From assembly GCF_000819685.1 (NCBI RefSeq), contig NZ_CDBR01000019.1:1-64000 (forward strand): a stretch of DNA of 64,000 nucleotides, read 5' to 3'. Origin of the DNA: Aeromonas allosaccharophila (GTDB lineage: Bacteria > Pseudomonadota > Gammaproteobacteria > Enterobacterales > Aeromonadaceae). This document shows, piece after piece, positions 26,819 to 35,908 of the stretch. Both the position numbers and the translations under genes were made by a program. Under the pieces are notes generated by a model. That model was given only the letters and a program-made list of their open reading frames with translations, made no database searches and was not told the DNA's origin. The first letter of the stretch is position 1; each line of letters opens with the position of its first letter.

Positions 26819-27886
26819 TTACAGGAAGGATTTGTAAGGCAACTCCGGCTCGTCGATGAAGATGTCATCGAATCCGCGCGGGTGTTGGTAGTGCAGTTTG
26901 CTCTGGTCGGTCGGGAAGGTGTATTTGCCACCGACTTGCCAGAAGAAGGGGCTGAAGCGATAGCCGAGGCGATCTTTTTTCATGTTCCAGAGCACTTCGA
27001 TCTCGCGGGGATCGCTTTGGAAGTTGGCCCAGATATCGTGGTGGAACGGGATCACTACCTTGGTGTTGAGGGACTCCCCGGCCCGCAAGATGTCTGATGA
27101 GGTCATCTTGTCGGTCACGCCGCGCGGGTTTTCGCCATAAGAGAGCAGCGCCACATCGATCTGGTAGTCATTGCCGTGCTTGGCGTAGTAGTTGGAGTAG
27201 TGGGAGTCACCCGAGTGGTAGAGGTTGCCGCCGGATGTCTTGACCAGATAGTTTACCGCCCGATCATCCATACCATCCAGAATGCTCTTGTCGGTGGAGG
27301 AGACACCTGCCGGCAGGGTAACCAGCGCGGTACGGTCAAAGGCATCGAGCACCTGGATCACGATGTCACCCACCGGGATCTCGTCACCCACGCGGGCCAC
27401 CACACAACGCTCGGCAGGCACACCCCAGCGCAGCCAGAGGTCAACACAGGCCTTGGGACCGATGAACTTCACATGCTCCCCACAGTTTTGCAGCACGGCA
27501 GCCGCCACATTGACGTCGATATGGTCGGCATGATCGTGGGTGGCGAGCACTGCATCGATATCTTTAATCCCGAAAGGATCGAGCACGAAAGGTGAGGTTC
27601 TCAGGTTGGGTTGCAGCTTGCGCACGCCCCCCATCCGCATCATCTGGTGCTGCTTGTTCATATAGGGATTGCCATGGGTTCGCTTGCCCGTGCCGCACCA
27701 GAAGTCGATGGAGATGTTGGTATTGCCGGCAGACTTCAGCCAGATACCGGTGCAACCCAGCCACCACATGGCGAAGGTGTTCGGCTTGACCTCTTCCTGC
27801 TCAATCTCTTCATTCAGCCAGGTGCCCCACTCGGGGAAGGTGCTGAGGATCCATGACTCACGGGTGATTTCTTCAATCTTGCTCAT
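26819..27886 (-). CDS. ulaG: UlaG, L-ascorbate-6-phosphate lactonase
   Basis: This 355-residue metallo-beta-lactamase-fold lactonase opens the lactone ring of L-ascorbate-6-phosphate to give 3-keto-L-gulonate-6-phosphate. The N-terminus ([20 protein letters not shown]) is almost identical to E. coli UlaG. The metal site is [17 protein letters not shown], with a later histidine pair in [13 protein letters not shown] and [15 protein letters not shown] 27886 is chosen by that N-terminal match; AAAGGT lies upstream. It is the first gene of the leftward ula arm, divergent from ulaA as in E. coli. Confidence 0.97.
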   Translation of the reverse strand: MSKIEEITRESWILSTFPEWGTWLNEEIEQEEVKPNTFAMWWLGCTGIWLKSAGNTNISIDFWCGTGKRTHGNPYMNKQHQMMRMGGVRKLQPNLRTSPFVLDPFGIKDIDAVLATHDHADHIDVNVAAAVLQNCGEHVKFIGPKACVDLWLRWGVPAERCVVARVGDEIPVGDIVIQVLDAFDRTALVTLPAGVSSTDKSILDGMDDRAVNYLVKTSGGNLYHSGDSHYSNYYAKHGNDYQIDVALLSYGENPRGVTDKMTSSDILRAGESLNTKVVIPFHHDIWANFQSDPREIEVLWNMKKDRLGYRFSPFFWQVGGKYTFPTDQSKLHYQHPRGFDDIFIDEPELPYKSFL

Positions 27887-28399
27887 CTGACATACCTTTT
27901 CTGGTTTGGATGGTTCACGCAGTGGTGATTCATCGGGTGATGACATGGCTTGCATGGTTGCGAGCTAGTGATTTGTTTTGATTTGCTGTGACTATATCCA
28001 TGCCTTTTGTGATTATCAATGATTGTGATGATTGTTTTGTGAGATTAATTGCGGCATATCACAATCAAGAGATGAGTATGTCTTTAAGTATCTGTATTTA
28101 TTGGATTTACTGATTAGGTACGTATTGATAGGGATTTTTTGAATCCTTTTAGGCGGTTTTTATGGCCCTTTTAACCGGAATTTCACATCCTGATGGTGGA
28201 AAAAAGAGATTCTCTCGACCTAGATCTTCATCACAATAAATCACGTGATGACTATGTATGATTATTTTAGATTTCACAGTGAGTGGTGACAGTTGAATCT
28301 GCTCGCGGGGCGTCAGGTAAAGCAATGCCCATATGAATGGTGAGATGTCTGCACCAATCCAATAGCAATGAGTTGTCCTCATCTGGACGGAGCATAAAT
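27887..28399. promoter_or_regulatory. Divergent ula promoter/operator region
   Basis: These 513 bp between ulaG and ulaA should hold both ula promoters. An AT-rich core has TGATTGTGA (28020-28028) and its exact inverse TCACAATCA (28059-28067). Related TGTGATTATCAATG and TTTTGTGAGATT stretches lie between or beside them. These are the best candidates for UlaR operators or CRP half-sites. No gene is visible; a minus-strand frame at 28149-28457 overlaps the ulaA start and has no support. Confidence 0.65.
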
Positions 28400-30151
28400 A
28401 TGGAAACCCTCTACAACGCTTTTTACATCTTTTACAGTCAGGTGATGACCAAGGCACCCCTGCTGTTGGGGCTGGTGACCTGTATTGGCTACCTGTTGCT
28501 CAAGCAGGATGGCACGACGGTCGTCAAGGGCACCGTGAAGACCATCGTCGGTTTCATGCTGGTGCAGGTGGGCGCCAGTACGCTGGTGGCCGGCTTCAAG
28601 CCGGTGGTGGACAAGATTGCGGAATATCATCACCTCACCGGTTCAGTGATTGACCCCTACACCACCATGATGGCGACCATGGAGACCATGGGGGAGAACT
28701 ACTCCTGGGTCGGCTATGCGGTATTGCTGGCCCTTGCCCTCAATATTCTGCTGGTATTGCTGCGGCGCTATACCGGGATCCGCACCATCATGCTGACCGG
28801 TCACATCATGTTTCAGCAGGTGGGCCTGATCGCGGTCTTCTATATGGTGATGGGCGCCTCGATGTGGGAAACCATCCTCTATTCCGCCGTCATCATGGCG
28901 CTCTATTGGGGGATCTCCTCCAACATCATGTTCAAGCCAACTCAGGAAGTGACTGGCGGGGCTGGGTTCTCCATCGGCCACCAGCAACAGGTAGCCTCCT
29001 GGATTGCCACCAAGGTGGCGCCGAAACTGGGCAATAAGGAAGAGAGCGTCGACCACCTGAAGCTGCCAAAGTGGCTGCACATCTTCCACGACAGCATCAC
29101 GGCGACCGCCATCGTGATGACCATCTTCTTCGGCATCATCCTGCTCTCGTTTGGCCTCGATAATCTGCAACAGATGGCGGGTCAGACCCACTGGTCTATC
29201 TACATTCTCGAGACCGGTCTCAAGTTTGCGGTTGCCATTCAGGTCATCGTGGTGGGGGTGCGGATGTTCGTAGCCGAACTCTCCGAGGCCTTCAAGGGGA
29301 TCTCCGAACGGGTCATTCCCAACGCCGTCCTGGCAATCGATTGCGCTGCTATCTACGCCTACTCGCCGAATGCCATGGTCTTTGGCTTCATGTGGGGGGC
29401 CATCGGTCAGTTCCTTGCTGTGCTTGCCCTGCTGGCATTCCAGGCGCCCATCATGATTATCCCGGGCTTCATTCCCATGTTCTTCTCCAACGCCACCATA
29501 GGGGTGTTCGCCAACCACTTTGGCGGCTGGCGTGCGGTGATGAAGATTTGCTTCGTGATGGGGATCATCGAGGTGTTAGGCTCTGCCTGGGCTATCCATC
29601 TGTTCGCGGTCAATGGCACCAGCTTCAATGGCTGGATGGGCATGGCTGACTGGGCGCTGGTGTTCCCGGTGATCATGCAGGGGCTCTCCTTCTCTTCCCT
29701 GTTCTTCGTGGTGTTGCTGGCCGGCGCCGGGCTCTATATGTACTTCGCTTCCCGCACCCTGCGGATGGAAGAGGACATGGCCGTCCCGAGTGCCGCCGCG
29801 GCAGAAGATAAGACCGATCTGCCTGCCTTGCCAGCCGAGAGTGCCAAAGGGGGAAGTGCAGTGCGGATCCTGGCGGTATGTGGCAATGGACAGGGCTCAT
29901 CCATGATGATGAAGATGAAGATCGGCAAGTTTCTCGAGCAGCGTGGTGTGCCCCATGTCATGGACTCCTGCGCCGTGGCCGATTACAAAACCAAGCTGCA
30001 GACCACCGACATCATCGTCTCTTCCAAGCATCTGGCCGGCGAGATGAGCCCCGGTGAGGGCAAATTTGTGCTGGGGGTGCAGAACATGCTCAATCCCAAT
30101 TCGTTTGGTGATGAACTGCTGGGCATCATCAAGAACAACTTTGCAAATTAA
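28400..30151 (+). CDS. ulaA: L-ascorbate PTS transporter, fused EIIC-EIIB (UlaA-UlaB)
   Basis: This 583-residue fusion is two E. coli proteins in one. Residues 1-460 are the UlaA EIIC channel with about 11 TM helices ([38 protein letters not shown]). After a Lys/Ala/Pro linker (~470-485), a UlaB EIIB domain begins [18 protein letters not shown]. The Cys near residue 494 is the phosphorylation site. ATG 28400 matches the UlaA start; an in-frame ATG at 28337 has no support. It imports L-ascorbate and releases it as the 6-phosphate, with phosphate from UlaC. Confidence 0.95.
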   Translation: METLYNAFYIFYSQVMTKAPLLLGLVTCIGYLLLKQDGTTVVKGTVKTIVGFMLVQVGASTLVAGFKPVVDKIAEYHHLTGSVIDPYTTMMATMETMGENYSWVGYAVLLALALNILLVLLRRYTGIRTIMLTGHIMFQQVGLIAVFYMVMGASMWETILYSAVIMALYWGISSNIMFKPTQEVTGGAGFSIGHQQQVASWIATKVAPKLGNKEESVDHLKLPKWLHIFHDSITATAIVMTIFFGIILLSFGLDNLQQMAGQTHWSIYILETGLKFAVAIQVIVVGVRMFVAELSEAFKGISERVIPNAVLAIDCAAIYAYSPNAMVFGFMWGAIGQFLAVLALLAFQAPIMIIPGFIPMFFSNATIGVFANHFGGWRAVMKICFVMGIIEVLGSAWAIHLFAVNGTSFNGWMGMADWALVFPVIMQGLSFSSLFFVVLLAGAGLYMYFASRTLRMEEDMAVPSAAAAEDKTDLPALPAESAKGGSAVRILAVCGNGQGSSMMMKMKIGKFLEQRGVPHVMDSCAVADYKTKLQTTDIIVSSKHLAGEMSPGEGKFVLGVQNMLNPNSFGDELLGIIKNNFAN

Positions 30152-30195
30152 GCCGATGATCCTCGCTGCACTCGGCAGCGGGCAAGGAGAACAAG

Positions 30196-30672
30196 ATGAA
30201 ATTCAAACAATCTCTGATGGAAAACAACTCTGTATTGCTTAACGCGGCCGCCAGCGACTGGCGCGGCGCCATCAAGCTGGGCACTGACATGCTGATCCGC
30301 TCCGGTGCCGTGGAGCCTCGCTACCACGATGCGATCATCGGCAGCATTGAAAAGATGGGGCCCTATATCGTGATTGCCCCCCAGTTCGCAATGCCCCATG
30401 CGAGACCGGAAGATGGGGTCAATCGTACGGCGTTTGCACTGGTCACCCTGACCACGCCGGTGAAGTTTGAAGGGGAAGAGGAGCCGGTGGATGTGCTGGT
30501 GACGCTGGCGGGCAGCACCTCGGATGAACACATGGAGGGGCTGATGGAGGTCACTCAGGTGCTGGAGGATGAACACAGCGAGAGCGGGATTAACCTCGAC
30601 AAGCTGCGAGCATGCCAGAGCACGGCAGATGTATTCAACGTCATTGACCAGGCGCTGGCTCAAGTGGCCTGA
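30196..30672 (+). CDS. ulaC: UlaC, L-ascorbate PTS EIIA component
   Basis: This 158-residue EIIA of the mannitol/fructose-type fold transfers phosphate from HPr to the EIIB domain of the UlaAB fusion. The active-site His lies in [16 protein letters not shown] (PHAR). [20 protein letters not shown] is typical of UlaC. AAGGAG precedes the ATG. It lies 44 bp after ulaA in the rightward ula operon and 40 bp before ulaF. Confidence 0.95.
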   Translation: MKFKQSLMENNSVLLNAAASDWRGAIKLGTDMLIRSGAVEPRYHDAIIGSIEKMGPYIVIAPQFAMPHARPEDGVNRTAFALVTLTTPVKFEGEEEPVDVLVTLAGSTSDEHMEGLMEVTQVLEDEHSESGINLDKLRACQSTADVFNVIDQALAQVA

Positions 30673-30712
30673 GGCACCCAAAGCGGCCCCGCAAGGGGCC
30701 CAGGAGAACGGA

Positions 30713-31405
30713 ATGTACAACTCATTGAAAGAGGCGGTACTGGAGGCCAACCTGCTGTTGCCCCGGTACGGTCTGGTTACCCTGACCTGGGGCAATGTGT
30801 CCCAGATTGATCGCAATCGGGGCGTGGTGGCCATCAAGCCATCCGGGGTCTCTTACGACAATATGACCGTTGACGATATCGTGGTCGTTAATATGGATGG
30901 GCTCGTTGTTGACGGGCATTTATCTCCATCCAGTGATACCGCAACCCATCTGGTTTTATATAAAGCGTTCAAAGGTATTTCTGGTATTGTGCACACCCAT
31001 TCACGTCATGGCACAATTTGGGCGCAAGCAGGCATGGATATTCCTGCATTGGGAACGACCCACGCCGATTATTTTTATGGCGATATTCCCTGTACGCGTC
31101 CGCTGACCGAAGATGAAATCCACGTTGATTATGAAAAAAATACCGGCAAGGTCATTGTCGAAGAGTTTCAGCGTCGGGACCTGGATCCGCAGGCCTTGCC
31201 AGGCGTGGTCATTACCGGCCATGCCCCATTTTGCTGGGGCAAGAGTGCGGTGGATGCGGTGCACAATGCGCTGGTTCTGGAAGAGGTTGCAACAATGGCA
31301 TTGGCAACCAGAGCATTGAATCCGGCCATCCATATTGCGCAGGAGTTGTCTGACAAACACTATTTCAGGAAACACGGTGCCAATGCTTATTATGGTCAGC
31401 GTTAA
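30713..31405 (+). CDS. ulaF: UlaF, L-ribulose-5-phosphate 4-epimerase
   Basis: This 230-residue class II aldolase/AraD-family epimerase makes D-xylulose-5-P, the product that enters the pentose phosphate pathway. Hallmarks are [40 protein letters not shown] (the metal-binding HTH) and [17 protein letters not shown] later His lies in [13 protein letters not shown] 30713 is chosen because GGAG lies just upstream and family similarity starts there. Part of the gene is more AT-rich than its neighbours. Confidence 0.95.
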   Translation: MYNSLKEAVLEANLLLPRYGLVTLTWGNVSQIDRNRGVVAIKPSGVSYDNMTVDDIVVVNMDGLVVDGHLSPSSDTATHLVLYKAFKGISGIVHTHSRHGTIWAQAGMDIPALGTTHADYFYGDIPCTRPLTEDEIHVDYEKNTGKVIVEEFQRRDLDPQALPGVVITGHAPFCWGKSAVDAVHNALVLEEVATMALATRALNPAIHIAQELSDKHYFRKHGANAYYGQR

Positions 31406-31528
31406 TTAGTCACCATATACGTTAAATTTTAATTCTATTTTTTAGTGACTTCAGGTTACGGCCTCTTTTCGACTTTAAATCAATGGCCCTGTGTATCCTG
31501 CCAACAATTTAAATTAAGGAAATATATT

Positions 31529-32173
31529 ATGACCAAGCCAATGTTACAGATTGCTCTGGATTCTACCGATCTTGCTACCGCCGTGGATATTGCCGATCGA
31601 GTCGCCGGTTATGTCGAGGTCATTGAGGTCGGCACTATTCTCGCCTTTGCTGAAGGCATGTCTGCGGTACGCACCATGCGCGAGCGTCATCCTGATCACA
31701 TTATCGTGTGTGATATGAAGACCACAGACGGTGGTGCCATTCTGGCTCGCATGGCCTTCTCGGCCGGGGCTGACTGGATCACGGTATCGGCCGCTGCGCA
31801 CGTCGCTACCATTGCTGCCTGCAAGAAAGTCGCGGATGAGTTTGGTGGGGAGATCCAGATCGAGATTTACGGCAACTGGACGCTGGATGATGCCAAACAG
31901 TGGGCCGATATGGGGATCACCCAGGCTATCTATCACCGCTCGCGGGATGCCGAGCTGGCCGGGGTCAGCTGGACCCAAGCCGATTTGAGCAAGATGCGGG
32001 CACTCTCCGAGCTGGGGCTGGAGCTGTCGATCACCGGCGGTATCGTGCCGGAAGATATCCATCTGTTTGAAGGGATCCGGGCCAAGACCTTTATTGCCGG
32101 ACGGGCACTGGCCTCACAAAGCGGCCAGGCAACTGCCGAAGCGTTGCGCCGCGAGATAAACAAATATTGGTAA
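31529..32173 (+). CDS. ulaD: UlaD, 3-keto-L-gulonate-6-phosphate decarboxylase
   Basis: This 214-residue OMP-decarboxylase-suprafamily TIM barrel removes CO2 from 3-keto-L-gulonate-6-phosphate to give L-xylulose-5-P. The start (MTKPMLQIALDSTDLATAVD), the VIEVGTILAFAEGM segment and the catalytic DMKTTDGGAI (DxKxxD) are diagnostic. ITGGIVPEDIHLFEGI binds phosphate. AAGGA lies ~9 bp before ATG 31529. It is the last gene of the rightward ula arm; gene order ulaA(B)-C-F-D differs from E. coli ulaABCDEF. Confidence 0.95.
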   Translation: MTKPMLQIALDSTDLATAVDIADRVAGYVEVIEVGTILAFAEGMSAVRTMRERHPDHIIVCDMKTTDGGAILARMAFSAGADWITVSAAAHVATIAACKKVADEFGGEIQIEIYGNWTLDDAKQWADMGITQAIYHRSRDAELAGVSWTQADLSKMRALSELGLELSITGGIVPEDIHLFEGIRAKTFIAGRALASQSGQATAEALRREINKYW

Positions 32174-32180
32174 CAGGATC

Positions 32181-32208
32181 AGGATGGCGGTCCCGGTGCC
32201 GCCATCCT
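32181..32208 (+). terminator. Probable terminator of the ulaAB-C-F-D operon
   Basis: A perfect AGGATGGCGG / CCGCCATCCT 10-bp stem with an 8-nt loop begins 7 bp after the ulaD stop. The following ATTTCTTCTC is a moderate T-tract. Confidence 0.8.
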
Positions 32209-32297
32209 ATTTCTTCTCTCATGTTCTCTTGCCTGCCAGCCTCATCCCTGTTCACTGCTCTGCTTTCTTCCACCGGCATTGTTTTGGTTGTTTCACT

Positions 32298-33074
32298 CTA
32301 TTTCGTGTCAGACCGCCACTCCCGATAGCTGGTAAGGCGGTAGCCGCGCTCGGCGATAAGGGCGGGCAGGGACGGGTCGGTCAGGATCGCCAGTTCGTTG
32401 AGACGGGGCTGGCAGTAGGAGCTGCCTTGCATCTCCAGATCGATAAAGGAGGGGTGGCACATGATCTCAAGCGAATGGGCACCCTGTGCACTGGCCTCAT
32501 CGAGCAGTTGCAGCAGGTCGGCCCAGGTCAGCTGCGCGCCGTAGAAGCGGTCGTCGAACCGATCGCAGCTCTGCAGGTGGTTGACGGTGAGGCCATGGCG
32601 GGCGATTTCGCCCCGATCGATGCGCAGGGGCAGGTCATGCTTCTTGGCGAAAGCCTCCACCAGCGGGTAGATGGTCGGCAACATATGAACATGGTGGTGG
32701 CTATCGATATGGGTCGGCTGCTGGCCGAAGATCGCGACAAAGCGCTGATACTGACTCGCCAGCTCGCAGGATATCTCGGCCAGATCCAGCTCTCCCGCCT
32801 CGCTCTTGTGCCAGATCCCCTTGTTGAGATCGCCCTGTTCGTTCACCAAGGAGGTGAGCGGGGTGAGCGGCTTCCCCAAGCTGAGCATAAAGTGCAGCCC
32901 GACTGGCAATTCGGGGAAGCGTTCGGCCAGCCAGGCGGCGTGTTCGATGGCGGGGGAGGTGACAATCGCGGTGGTGGAGCTGACGACCCCGTGCTTGAAT
33001 GCCTCCACGATGCCGTAGTTCTGGGCGCGACAGAGGCCGAAGTCGTCGGCGTTGATGATCAATCTCTTGCTCAT
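32298..33074 (-). CDS. chbG: ChbG, chitooligosaccharide deacetylase (YdjC family)
   Basis: This 258-residue YdjC/ChbG-family deacetylase removes an acetyl group from chitobiose-6-P, a step E. coli needs to make inducer for ChbR and substrate for ChbF. Metal-binding residues are in LIINADDFGLCRAQN (Asp-Asp) and the THIDSHHHVHMLP histidine cluster. EIMCHPSF is the third motif. It is the last gene of the chb operon, separated from chbF by a stable GC-rich hairpin. Confidence 0.94.
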   Translation of the reverse strand: MSKRLIINADDFGLCRAQNYGIVEAFKHGVVSSTTAIVTSPAIEHAAWLAERFPELPVGLHFMLSLGKPLTPLTSLVNEQGDLNKGIWHKSEAGELDLAEISCELASQYQRFVAIFGQQPTHIDSHHHVHMLPTIYPLVEAFAKKHDLPLRIDRGEIARHGLTVNHLQSCDRFDDRFYGAQLTWADLLQLLDEASAQGAHSLEIMCHPSFIDLEMQGSSYCQPRLNELAILTDPSLPALIAERGYRLTSYREWRSDTK

Positions 33075-33094
33075 GAGGGTTCCCTTGCGGTTAA

Positions 33095-33120
33095 GCGCCC
33101 CGCCGGTGCGGGCGGGGCGT
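33095..33120. repeat. GC-rich hairpin between chbF and chbG
   Basis: A 10-bp stem (GCGCCCCGCC / GGCGGGGCGT with one end mismatch) lies in the 53-bp chbF-chbG gap. It could lower chbG expression or protect the upstream mRNA end. No T-run follows it on the minus strand. Confidence 0.65.
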
Positions 33121-33127
33121 GCTGGCC

Positions 33128-34474
33128 TCAGGCGAGGGCATCGATGGCGGCGGCGAAGTTGGGCAGGTGTTCGCGGTGGGCCAGCAGCAGCTCGCGGGCG
33201 ACGATGCGGGCATCGTTGTCGGAGTGGATCAGCGGGTTGAGGTTCATCGCCAGCAGCAGGTCATCGAAGTTGCCACTGATGGCGGCCTTGGCGGCGGCGA
33301 TCTCGAAGCTCTTGATGAGGTGCACCAGCCCGTTCACCTTGTCGTCAAAGCGGGTGAGGCGCGGATGGGGGATGGCGCCGTCACGCCCGATCAGGCAGCT
33401 CATCTCCACCGTCCAGTCGGCCGGGATATTGGTGACATGACCCTGATGGGGCACGATGACGTAGTGCTCGCTCTGCTTGTCGTTATGGATGGCGCTGATC
33501 ACCTCGCAGGCTGCATCGGAGTAGTAGGCGCCGCCACGCAGCTCCAGCTCCTTGGGCTTTTCGCACAGCGCGGGGTTCTGGTAGAGCTCGAACAGCTTCT
33601 TCTCGACCTGCTGCACGACTTGAGCCCGGGCGCCGCCTTTGTAGAACTCGCCCATCTCGATCCCCAGCATCTCTTTCTCCTTGAAGTAGTAACGCAAGTA
33701 GGAGCAGGGGAGCAGGCGCAGACCACGGATAAAACCGGGATCGAACGGCAGATCGAAGATGTTTTTGACCGAGCTGGCGCGGGTGAGGCTGCCATCGGCG
33801 ACCCCTTCCAGCAGCTCGTCAAAGCGGGATTCGCCGTTGACCAGCACATCACCGATAAAGACCAGATGGTTGAGGCCGAACAGGTCCATCGAGAGGTGAT
33901 CCCGCTCGGTGAGCTGGAGGGCGTCGCGCACAAACATCTGCATGCCGACCGGAATGTTGCACACCCCGATAAAGCGGCGGAAGTTGGTATGACGGCGCAC
34001 CGCTTCGGTCACCATGCCGGCCGGATTGGTGAAGTTAATCAGCCAGGCATCCGGGCAAAGTTCCTCCACATCGCGGATGATGTCGAAGATGACCGGAATG
34101 GTGCGCAGCCCCTTGAACAGCCCGCCTGCGCCGTTGGTCTCCTGCCCCAGCATGCCGTGGCTCAAGGGGATTCGCTCATCCTTCTCCCGCGCCTGCAACT
34201 GGCCGACCCGCAGCTGGGTGGTGACGAAGTGGGCGCCCACCAGTGCCTCGCGGCGATCCAGGGTCTTGTGCAGGGTCATGGGGATACCCGCCTGGCGGAT
34301 CATCCGCTGGCAGAGGTCGAAGATGATGTTCAGTTTCTCTTCGCCAGCGGGAATATCCACCAGCCACAGCTCGCTGATGGGCAGCTCGGCATACCGCTTG
34401 ATGAATCCATCGACCAGCTCGGGGGTGTAGCTGCTGCCGCCGCCTATGGTGACTACCTTGATCTTCTCGCTCAT
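33128..34474 (-). CDS. chbF: ChbF, 6-phospho-beta-glucosidase (GH4)
   Basis: This 448-residue NAD+- and metal-dependent glycosidase of family GH4 hydrolyses phosphorylated chitobiose after ChbG deacetylation. The N-terminal NAD-binding KVVTIGGGSSYTPELVDGF is followed by TTQLRVGQLQARE, GQETNGAGGLFKGLRTIP, and the metal Cys/His region in FIGVCNIPVG. SYLRYYFKEKEMLG and QRGGAYYSDAACEV-type (ELRGGAYYSDAA) segments match E. coli ChbF closely. I chose ATG 34474 (GAGGG upstream) over the frame's ATG at 34489. It lies 149 bp after chbR. Confidence 0.95.
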   Translation of the reverse strand: MSEKIKVVTIGGGSSYTPELVDGFIKRYAELPISELWLVDIPAGEEKLNIIFDLCQRMIRQAGIPMTLHKTLDRREALVGAHFVTTQLRVGQLQAREKDERIPLSHGMLGQETNGAGGLFKGLRTIPVIFDIIRDVEELCPDAWLINFTNPAGMVTEAVRRHTNFRRFIGVCNIPVGMQMFVRDALQLTERDHLSMDLFGLNHLVFIGDVLVNGESRFDELLEGVADGSLTRASSVKNIFDLPFDPGFIRGLRLLPCSYLRYYFKEKEMLGIEMGEFYKGGARAQVVQQVEKKLFELYQNPALCEKPKELELRGGAYYSDAACEVISAIHNDKQSEHYVIVPHQGHVTNIPADWTVEMSCLIGRDGAIPHPRLTRFDDKVNGLVHLIKSFEIAAAKAAISGNFDDLLLAMNLNPLIHSDNDARIVARELLLAHREHLPNFAAAIDALA

Positions 34475-34623
34475 AAATCCCTCTTTCATCGATCTCTATC
34501 GGTTTGATGGTGGCCGCTCTGTCGTCAGGGTGGGAGCGGCCGCAGCCGCCTGTGGCAGGGGCTGATCATGTTCGGTGCTCTGTATTGCAATCTGTTCTAT
34601 TTACATGGAGTTAAGGGCCGGCA

Positions 34624-35451
34624 TCAGGCCGGGCTTTCAAATTTCGGGTAGAGATATTTGCGGTAACTGCCCGGGGTAAACGAGGTGAGCTTCTTGAAGT
34701 TTTTGATAAAGAGGCTGACGTCGTTGTAGCCGGTCTCGAAGGCGATATCGGCCACCGAGTTGTTGGTCACCTCCAGCTGCATCTTGGCGTAGTTGATCCG
34801 GATTTCGTTGATGATCTGCATCGGCGTCTTGTTGTAGTAGCGCCGGGTGGCCCGGGTCAGATACTCCTGGCTCTTGCCACAGAGGGAGACCATGTTGGCC
34901 AGCGCATCCTCGGCAAAGAGGGGGCGATCGTGCATCCGCTCCACGGTTTCGTGCAGCCAGAGCGGAAGATCGTCGCTGGCAGAGGTGTCCTTGTAGTGAC
35001 GCAGCCGGTTCATCACCGCGTAGGTCACCACTTCGAGAAATTCGGTCAGCGCTTCTTCCCGAAATCCCGGTGAGACCAGCACCGACTCGATGTAGCTGAG
35101 GAACTCGCTCTTGAGCGCATAGGCCTGTGAGGCGACGAAGTGCTCCGGCAGCAGGTATTTGAAGTGCTCGTCGAAATAGGTGCGGGTGATCCCGACGTTG
35201 AAGATGCGGGTGGTGCCGAACTCGTAGAAGCTCTGATGGCGCGAGCCGAGCGGGATAAACACCAGATCCCCCCGCTCCAGCAGCACCCGCTTGCCGTTGA
35301 CCTCCTGATAGTAGCGACCGGTCAGTACCAGGGTGAACTCGTAGTAGTCATGCTGGTGCAAACCGGTTCCGCTCACCTGCTTGTTGTAGATGAACATGTG
35401 GAACGGTTTGTTGTTAAACAGTTCGGTTTCCCGGATTGTTTTGACGCTCAT
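34624..35451 (-). CDS. chbR: ChbR, AraC-family regulator of the chb operon
   Basis: This 275-residue AraC/XylS regulator is like E. coli ChbR. The N-terminal cupin ([20 protein letters not shown]) senses inducer. The C-terminal ~100 residues hold two HTH motifs, [20 protein letters not shown] and [20 protein letters not shown]. The tail ([15 protein letters not shown]) is typical of the family. E. coli ChbR represses without chitobiose and activates with it. It lies inside the operon it should control, 54 bp after chbA. Confidence 0.94.
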   Translation of the reverse strand: MSVKTIRETELFNNKPFHMFIYNKQVSGTGLHQHDYYEFTLVLTGRYYQEVNGKRVLLERGDLVFIPLGSRHQSFYEFGTTRIFNVGITRTYFDEHFKYLLPEHFVASQAYALKSEFLSYIESVLVSPGFREEALTEFLEVVTYAVMNRLRHYKDTSASDDLPLWLHETVERMHDRPLFAEDALANMVSLCGKSQEYLTRATRRYYNKTPMQIINEIRINYAKMQLEVTNNSVADIAFETGYNDVSLFIKNFKKLTSFTPGSYRKYLYPKFESPA

Positions 35452-35505
35452 GAGTTATTTCCTGATCTGCGGGCCGATGACGGGGCCTCTCGCCCCGTCC
35501 GGAGG

Positions 35506-35859
35506 TTACTTGCTCTGCAGCTTTTCGTGCAGCTCGATCAGCTCGCTGATCAGCTCACGGGCCAGCATGGAGGTCATCAGGTGATCCTGGGCATGGACCA
35601 GCACCAGGGTGACCGGGATCTTGCCTTCGCCCTGATCGTCCTCGATCAGCTGGGTCTGCACCAGATGGGCGGCATTGAGCGCCTCGCGGGATTGGGCCAT
35701 CAGCTGGTGGGCGGCGGCCAGATCCCCCTCCTTGGCTTTTTTCAGGGCGGTGTAGGCGAGACTGCGGGCCTGCCCGGAGTTGATGATGAGCCCCATCACC
35801 ACCTCTTCCAGATCGTTGCAGGTGGCGGCCTCTTCAGTGATGTTGTCCAGATCGAACAT
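35506..35859 (-). CDS. chbA: ChbA, chitobiose PTS EIIA
   Basis: This 117-residue lactose/cellobiose-family EIIA is an all-helical trimeric protein that passes phosphate from HPr to ChbB. The active-site His is in VTLVLVHAQDHLMT. MGLIINSGQARSLAYTALK is the conserved N-terminal helix. The length equals E. coli ChbA (116). It lies between the GH1 gene and chbR in the operon. The start is followed by MFDLDNITEEAATCNDLEEV. Confidence 0.96.
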   Translation of the reverse strand: MFDLDNITEEAATCNDLEEVVMGLIINSGQARSLAYTALKKAKEGDLAAAHQLMAQSREALNAAHLVQTQLIEDDQGEGKIPVTLVLVHAQDHLMTSMLARELISELIELHEKLQSK

Positions 35860-35908
35860 GTGTCGTTCCTTACGTGAATGCGTTGATTGAAACCGTTAGT
35901 CGAAGCCG

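Noticed and set aside
33119-34507. Plus-strand ORF of 462 codons opposite chbF
   Set aside because: Antisense shadow of the GH4 gene, which shows clear NAD-binding and catalytic motifs.
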